Shown here piece after piece: positions 61,101 to 64,000 of a DNA stretch of 64,000 nt. The notes beneath the pieces were generated by a model that saw only the letters and a list, made by a program, of their open reading frames with translations, had not been told where the DNA came from and searched no databases. The translations under genes were made by a program, and so were the position numbers. The stretch's first letter is position 1. Each line of letters begins with the position of its first letter. The stretch is from Pseudomonadota bacterium (GTDB taxonomy: Bacteria > Pseudomonadota > Alphaproteobacteria > Rhizobiales > Devosiaceae), in assembly GCA_023428425.1 (NCBI GenBank), contig JAEYYP010000017.1, forward strand, positions 9,081 through 73,080. The letters are read 5' to 3'.

Positions 61101-62691
61101 GCCGCGGAAGCAGGTTTACGCCGCCGAGTTCGTCACCCCGGCAGGGGAGGAGGGCGACTGGCCACCGCCGCTCAATGGCGCCTTGTCGCCGGACGGGTCA
61201 AGGGTTGCCATATCCTGGCCGACACGGAAGCTCATCGAGATATACCGCACGGACACCGCAGAAAGCGTCGCGACCATCAGCGGCCTTGGGACGAACATGA
61301 CCTTGTCTCCGGATAACGAGCTGATCATCCTCGAATCCCTCGACGGCACGTACCTGCTCGATGCGACCAGCAGCCAGTCGCTGGACGATATCTCACCGGT
61401 GCAGACGGGCTGCGGGGACTATTGCCTATTCGCTTTTTCGCCGGACTCGAGCTTGGTTGCCTCTACCGACGCCAGCGGACTGCTTTCGGTCAACTCCACG
61501 CGCTTCTACGACGCGTGGTCGCTTCGCGTCGACCCAGGCAACAGCTACGCATCAACCCTCGAGTTCTCTCCAGACGGCAAGAGCATCCTGGTCGGATTTC
61601 CCGAAACGCTGAGCCGCTGGCAGGTCGATCCGGCGGCGCTGATCCAGGAATATGGCCCGGCGGGTTCGTTCATCCTCTCAGCCGACGGCACCCGAATGGC
61701 GATGCGGAAGGTTGTCACAGATGCGACCTACGAAGACGTCTCGGTGGTTGACGTCGCGAGTGGCACTGAGCTGTCCAGCATGCCGATCGATACGTCGTTG
61801 GCAGGCTACTTCGACGGCCGCTACCTGATCGCCATCGGTCAGGACGACGAGATTTCCGTGTGGGACACCGACACCGGCAAGTCGATATTCCGCCGCCCCT
61901 TCGGCAACCACAACCTTAGTTCGCGCCTTTCGGTCTCTCCTGATGGCCGGACAGTAACCCTAGTCGACCCGGTAGCCGGTGAGATCGAGATCCACGACAC
62001 CAAGACCGGCGAGCTTCTGCCGAGCCCGGCGCTCGAGGGCCTGGTGCCTGGCGCTCCGGCGCTCGAGAGCAGCAATGGCCGCATACTCGTTGCCCGCAGC
62101 GGCGGCGACGGACGAACGGCAATCATCGACGGGGTCGGTACCATCAGCATGGTCGACGATACCGGGTCCATCATCTGGTCGGTGGCGACCGACATGTTCA
62201 GTATAGCCGCGCATTCGACAGACGTCACCCGTGGAGACTTCGATCTAGCGTTCACGCCGGATGGAGCGAACCTGCTGCTGTCGGCGCCCGGCTATGGAAC
62301 GCTGTACGACGCCCGTTCCGGCGAAGTGGTCCGGAGTTATGTCGAGCCGGGCACCAGCGCGGAGTTCTACGCCATGGAGCCGAAGCTCACTCCTGACGGC
62401 CGCCACATCGTGGCGACCGGTGTGGGTGACACCGCGATCATCCTCGACCTGATGTCCGGCATGGTCCTCGACGGGTTCGAGGCCGGGGGCGAGGCTCCGC
62501 ACATGTTGCCCGATGGTACTCTGCTGACGCTTTCGGGCGATCGGGTCATGCGCTGGCACTACTTCCTCGATCCGGCCGAGGGCGTCGCCTTCGCCCGGTC
62601 GATCCATATTGACAGTCGCGAAATGCCAAAGCTCTCCGTCCCGGAAGCATTTTCTGCCACCGATCAGGGGGATTGCCCTGCCCCGTGCTGA
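58186..62691 (+). CDS. STAND NTPase with C-terminal WD40-like propeller and N-terminal Lon-like domain (tentative)
   Basis: 1501 residues, GTG start coupled to the preceding gene. Residues 222-600: nSTAND1-type NTPase with the lead-in NPFRGLEPFGIEHRRVFFGR, Walker A GRSGAGKS (267-274) and Walker B LVVDQLEELFA. A coiled coil precedes a membrane helix at about 693-715 (YLLIAAAVAVVLAGASAWTF). Residues about 790-1480 form irregular WD40-like blades with repeated FSPDG/SPDGR phrases. Residues 1-205: a GDSWKLSA motif with Ser85, then ATGAV and VGEVAHVAEKL with Lys141, and CIVFLP; order and spacing resemble the S16 (Lon) proteolytic fold with its Ser-Lys dyad, but this is by eye only. Such proteins sense a signal by the propeller and switch an N-terminal effector; many belong to bacterial conflict systems. 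Confidence 0.88.
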   Translation: MSAEASISTVRLIIPTTNGPVEVLYLADDPELSVSIVCINGTSTQAGMSGDYGSFVRRGTGVIEKYFGPANFRLDLSERVDVGDSWKLSAFIAHALEAQQRLHQSLNPDAAIAAPSVLVWATGAVRSVDLAVGEVAHVAEKLRHSLSLFATARRDGLRCIVFLPHGNAGDGDPATMARLAALGVEVVPLRQVDGALELLGLPKPARASSFDESGAGAEWSGNPFRGLEPFGIEHRRVFFGRSRAREEVVERLRTAAEMGRAFVLVHGRSGAGKSSLAMAGVAGDIAARTSGETRWQIASLRPGSDPLAALAVALAPWAGATPVADAPGWIAALKSALAAAQARVVLVVDQLEELFAAGLDDAGAVAVRFGNLIELLAESGSVWVIATIRSDQMAGLDTVPALARLASSDRTFRLDRPTPFELSEMVTQPAALAGLSFKPTTGESLPDRLAGLAATSPDSLPLLQAVLSRLAERAEAGGVLTLEAYRQIGGFEGAISRWADESLFSLAKNGISDALVDRVLADLVRIDVANGTVLAREAEVEGDDTRRAVFEALIASRVVSVGVRADGRRAVRVAHEALITHWDRLRVLSERLRASLITRDWLEQAASAWHRGGRNTGDVLGNSLRVAEAQGFMDEALVDPPAHAKEFVAASVRRLEDEQQRQTRLAEAEADRARAELERQTTARKLAETTTRQQRYLLIAAAVAVVLAGASAWTFSYLAGEADQQRQLADAAAAEAAVQKNVALTQGSKLLAMLSSQSLDNSEHVAALQAAIDAVPDSTNGNERPLVSEAAVALNRALREAREGLSLTSDTSWSRASFTPDGSIIATRYMERDVYRFAPDGTQTTLFRMGSVGDNDYALSIPGTSALLVCGNELAIRDSDTGLSTVLASDPDAFECMEEITFSPDGRLAWMGGLAPLDTLPRLIDIVGSKILPVDFVSASEGKMLDLGFVGPDPAILANSTDGLTLYIGGVTPRKQVYAAEFVTPAGEEGDWPPPLNGALSPDGSRVAISWPTRKLIEIYRTDTAESVATISGLGTNMTLSPDNELIILESLDGTYLLDATSSQSLDDISPVQTGCGDYCLFAFSPDSSLVASTDASGLLSVNSTRFYDAWSLRVDPGNSYASTLEFSPDGKSILVGFPETLSRWQVDPAALIQEYGPAGSFILSADGTRMAMRKVVTDATYEDVSVVDVASGTELSSMPIDTSLAGYFDGRYLIAIGQDDEISVWDTDTGKSIFRRPFGNHNLSSRLSVSPDGRTVTLVDPVAGEIEIHDTKTGELLPSPALEGLVPGAPALESSNGRILVARSGGDGRTAIIDGVGTISMVDDTGSIIWSVATDMFSIAAHSTDVTRGDFDLAFTPDGANLLLSAPGYGTLYDARSGEVVRSYVEPGTSAEFYAMEPKLTPDGRHIVATGVGDTAIILDLMSGMVLDGFEAGGEAPHMLPDGTLLTLSGDRVMRWHYFLDPAEGVAFARSIHIDSREMPKLSVPEAFSATDQGDCPAPC

Positions 62692-62801
62692 CCGGCAGCA
62701 CAGTTTTTTGGTCTGTCGGCGGCCGCCCCGGCGAAAATACCGGCTGATCCTTCGCTGTCTCCTGCATCACCGGCAATCACGCCGGACCTCAGGAGCCAGA
62801 A

Positions 62802-63185
62802 ATGCACAAGATCGTCACCGCCGCCGCCTTCGCCCTAATCGCCTCGACCGCCGTCGCCACCGCGCAGGACGGACTGAACGTCATCAATCACGGCGACAAC
62901 TCCAATGTCATCGTGTTGTCGGGCGACGCTGTGTCGCGCATCGCCGAGGTGCTGGAGCAGGTCTACCCGCGTCAGGACGAGCCGTGGTCGGATCGTCACC
63001 AGACCAGCTTCGATCCCCGCTACGCCCAGGACTACGACTGGTACCAGCCGCTCTATGGCAACCGCTGCTACACCCGGTTCGGCTGGTACTGGCTGCCCGG
63101 ATACTACGAGGTGAACACGTCCTGCCCGATCGTCGACAACTGGGGCTTCATCGTCACGCCCACCGGTGGCGTGGTCGGCCAGTAA
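62802..63185 (+). CDS. Small secreted protein, possibly curli-associated
   Basis: 127 residues with CAGGAG 7 bp upstream and a clear signal peptide (MHKIVTAAAFALIASTAVATAQ). The mature N terminus has GLNVINHGDNSNVIVLSGD, which has the spacing of a single curlin-type repeat, followed by an aromatic-rich region (DYDWYQPLYGNRCYTRFGWYWLPGYY) with two cysteines that could form a disulfide. No firm family match. It is first in a three-gene set of secreted proteins that ends with a CsgH-like chaperone. A small hairpin (CCGGC/GCCGG, 62770-62785) precedes its ribosome site. Confidence 0.75.
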   Translation: MHKIVTAAAFALIASTAVATAQDGLNVINHGDNSNVIVLSGDAVSRIAEVLEQVYPRQDEPWSDRHQTSFDPRYAQDYDWYQPLYGNRCYTRFGWYWLPGYYEVNTSCPIVDNWGFIVTPTGGVVGQ

Positions 63186-63208
63186 TCCCGAGCGAAAGGA
63201 AGCACAAA

Positions 63209-63541
63209 ATGATCCGCACCTTCACCTTCGTCGCCCTCGCCCTGGCCGCTGCGTCCCAGGCGCTGGCCGATGCCGACCTCCGCCAGGTCGGCGACGGGTC
63301 GCTGCTGACCTTCGAGCAGCCCGTCGGCGGCACCGCCGAGATCGTCGCTATCGGCGATGACAGCCGAACCACCGTCAAGCAGCTGGGCCGAGGCTATGGC
63401 CTCGAGATCATCGCTGCCGGCGACCACCGGGACAACCTGTTCGTCGCCGGCGGGTGCAAGTCTCCCCTCGGCTACGAGCCAGTGCTCATCGCCGAATCCG
63501 GCACCGACAACGTCATCTTCACCCGCTGCGACATCCGCTGA
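63209..63541 (+). CDS. Small secreted curlin-like protein
   Basis: 110 residues from the ATG at 63209, with AAAGGA upstream. Signal peptide MIRTFTFVALALAAASQALA. The mature part has spaced Q/G/D units (LRQVGDGSLLTFEQPVGG, EIVAIGDDSRTTVKQLGRG, EIIAAGDHRDNLFVAGG) that recall, but do not fully match, CsgA/CsgB repeats. Two cysteines lie in the last third. It might be a minor or nucleating amyloid subunit or a related beta-rich protein. Spacing to its neighbours is about 20 bp, so the three genes form one operon. Confidence 0.72.
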   Translation: MIRTFTFVALALAAASQALADADLRQVGDGSLLTFEQPVGGTAEIVAIGDDSRTTVKQLGRGYGLEIIAAGDHRDNLFVAGGCKSPLGYEPVLIAESGTDNVIFTRCDIR

Positions 63542-63561
63542 CCCTCAACCGGAGACAGAAA

Positions 63562-63933
63562 ATGAACGACGCTCTCCTGCAGTTCCTCTTCACGCTTCTC
63601 GCCAGCTTCGGCGGCGCGGCGGATATCCCGCCGCCAGCCAACACCGAGACGGTCGTCACCGTGTCCAGCACGGCGGTCACCTGCCACCTCGAATACACTG
63701 ACGAGCGCACCCTCGTCGCTTTGGCCGAAACCGACCGCTCACGCAATGTCAACTTCGTGCTCGTGACGTCGAGCGCCACAAATGGCGGCAAGCCGGACTC
63801 CCAGGACGGCGAACTCGAAATCGAGCCCGGCGGGAGGACGCCACTCGTCGGTGCACGCTTCCGACCCGGTGAACAGGTTACCGCCTCCCTTAAGCTGACC
63901 TGGGAGGGCGGCAACACAGACTGCAGGCTCTAG
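63562..63933 (+). CDS. csgH: CsgH-like curli assembly chaperone
   Basis: 123 residues from the ATG at 63562, with GGAGA 6 bp upstream. A short signal-like segment (MNDALLQFLFTLLASFGGAA) precedes a small beta-sandwich: VTCHLEYTDERTLVALAETD, FVLVTSSATNGG, QDGELEIEPGG, ASLKLTWEGGNTDC. The layout, two cysteines near the ends and a central serine/glycine loop, matches alphaproteobacterial CsgH, a periplasmic inhibitor and chaperone of curli subunits. The usual csgEFG genes may lie beyond the right edge. Confidence 0.78.
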   Translation: MNDALLQFLFTLLASFGGAADIPPPANTETVVTVSSTAVTCHLEYTDERTLVALAETDRSRNVNFVLVTSSATNGGKPDSQDGELEIEPGGRTPLVGARFRPGEQVTASLKLTWEGGNTDCRL

Positions 63934-63957
63934 CTCCTGACGCCTGCTGCAGCGGAA

Positions 63958-63981
63958 GGGCCGCCCAACCACGGGCGGCCC
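63958..63981 (+). terminator. GC-rich hairpin after the CsgH-like gene
   Basis: Perfect 9-bp inverted repeat GGGCCGCCC/GGGCGGCCC around AACCAC, starting 24 bp after the stop. No U-run follows, so it may be an imperfect intrinsic terminator or an mRNA-stabilising hairpin. Confidence 0.6.
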
Positions 63982-64000
63982 GGCACGATGGCCCCACCCC

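Noticed and set aside
58186..62691. STAND gene as a caspase- or TIR-type Avs-like defence protein
   Set aside because: No TIR, caspase, nuclease or Cap4-like motif is visible in the N-terminal 220 residues; the Lon-like reading fits better but remains tentative.
1..64000. CRISPR arrays, tRNA or rRNA genes, insertion sequences, integrases
   Set aside because: I found no regularly spaced repeats, no transposase or integrase proteins and no recognisable RNA genes on reading the window.

Overview
This 64 kb window is high-GC DNA from what is most likely an alphaproteobacterium, probably of the order Hyphomicrobiales (a Devosia-like genus is my guess, not proven). Support: a CsgH-type curli protein, a compact pca operon, an ExoF-like export protein, TRAP and Dpp-type importers, and frequent GTG/TTG starts. 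It is accessory chromosomal DNA. I see no rRNA, tRNA, insertion sequence, phage gene or CRISPR array.

Region 1 (1-13785) degrades quinate/shikimate-type plant compounds. One long minus-strand operon encodes a TRAP importer (dctPQM), a type II dehydroquinate dehydratase (aroQ) and the protocatechuate/beta-ketoadipate pathway (pcaDCHGIJFB; pcaB runs off the left edge). Next to it lie a GntR and a TetR regulator, a catabolic quinate/shikimate dehydrogenase and a fused 3-dehydroshikimate dehydratase (quiC). Related 18-bp operators occur at three control regions of this regulon, two of them in clear repressor positions.

Region 2 (13890-25926) looks like a sulfated-carbohydrate locus: two formylglycine sulfatases, their activating enzyme (FGE), a LacI repressor with two palindromic operators, a Dpp-type ABC importer, and a rhamnonate-dehydratase-like enolase-superfamily enzyme. 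The first permease gene has an in-frame stop near its 3' end.

Region 3 (26047-55603) is an exopolysaccharide locus: GT4, GT2 and WecB-type glycosyltransferases, Wzy-like polymerase, ExoF-like export protein, Wzz-like protein with a degenerate kinase domain, Wzx flippase and a secreted GH9-like hydrolase. Embedded in it is a small hybrid NRPS/PKS: a formyltransferase-adenylation-carrier protein with a luciferase-like monooxygenase inserted in the adenylation domain, a PKS with domain order KS-AT-KR-DH-ACP-TE, a phosphopantetheinyl transferase, and a flavin reductase that could feed the monooxygenase. This assembly is my main candidate for an undescribed biosynthetic system.

Region 4 (55832-62691) holds an uncharacterised protein diverging from a two-gene operon that ends in a 1501-residue STAND NTPase with a C-terminal beta-propeller and an N-terminal domain that may be Lon-protease-like. 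It is a candidate signalling or conflict system. Region 5 (62802-63933) has three small secreted proteins, the last CsgH-like and the others with weak curlin-like character, followed by a strong hairpin.
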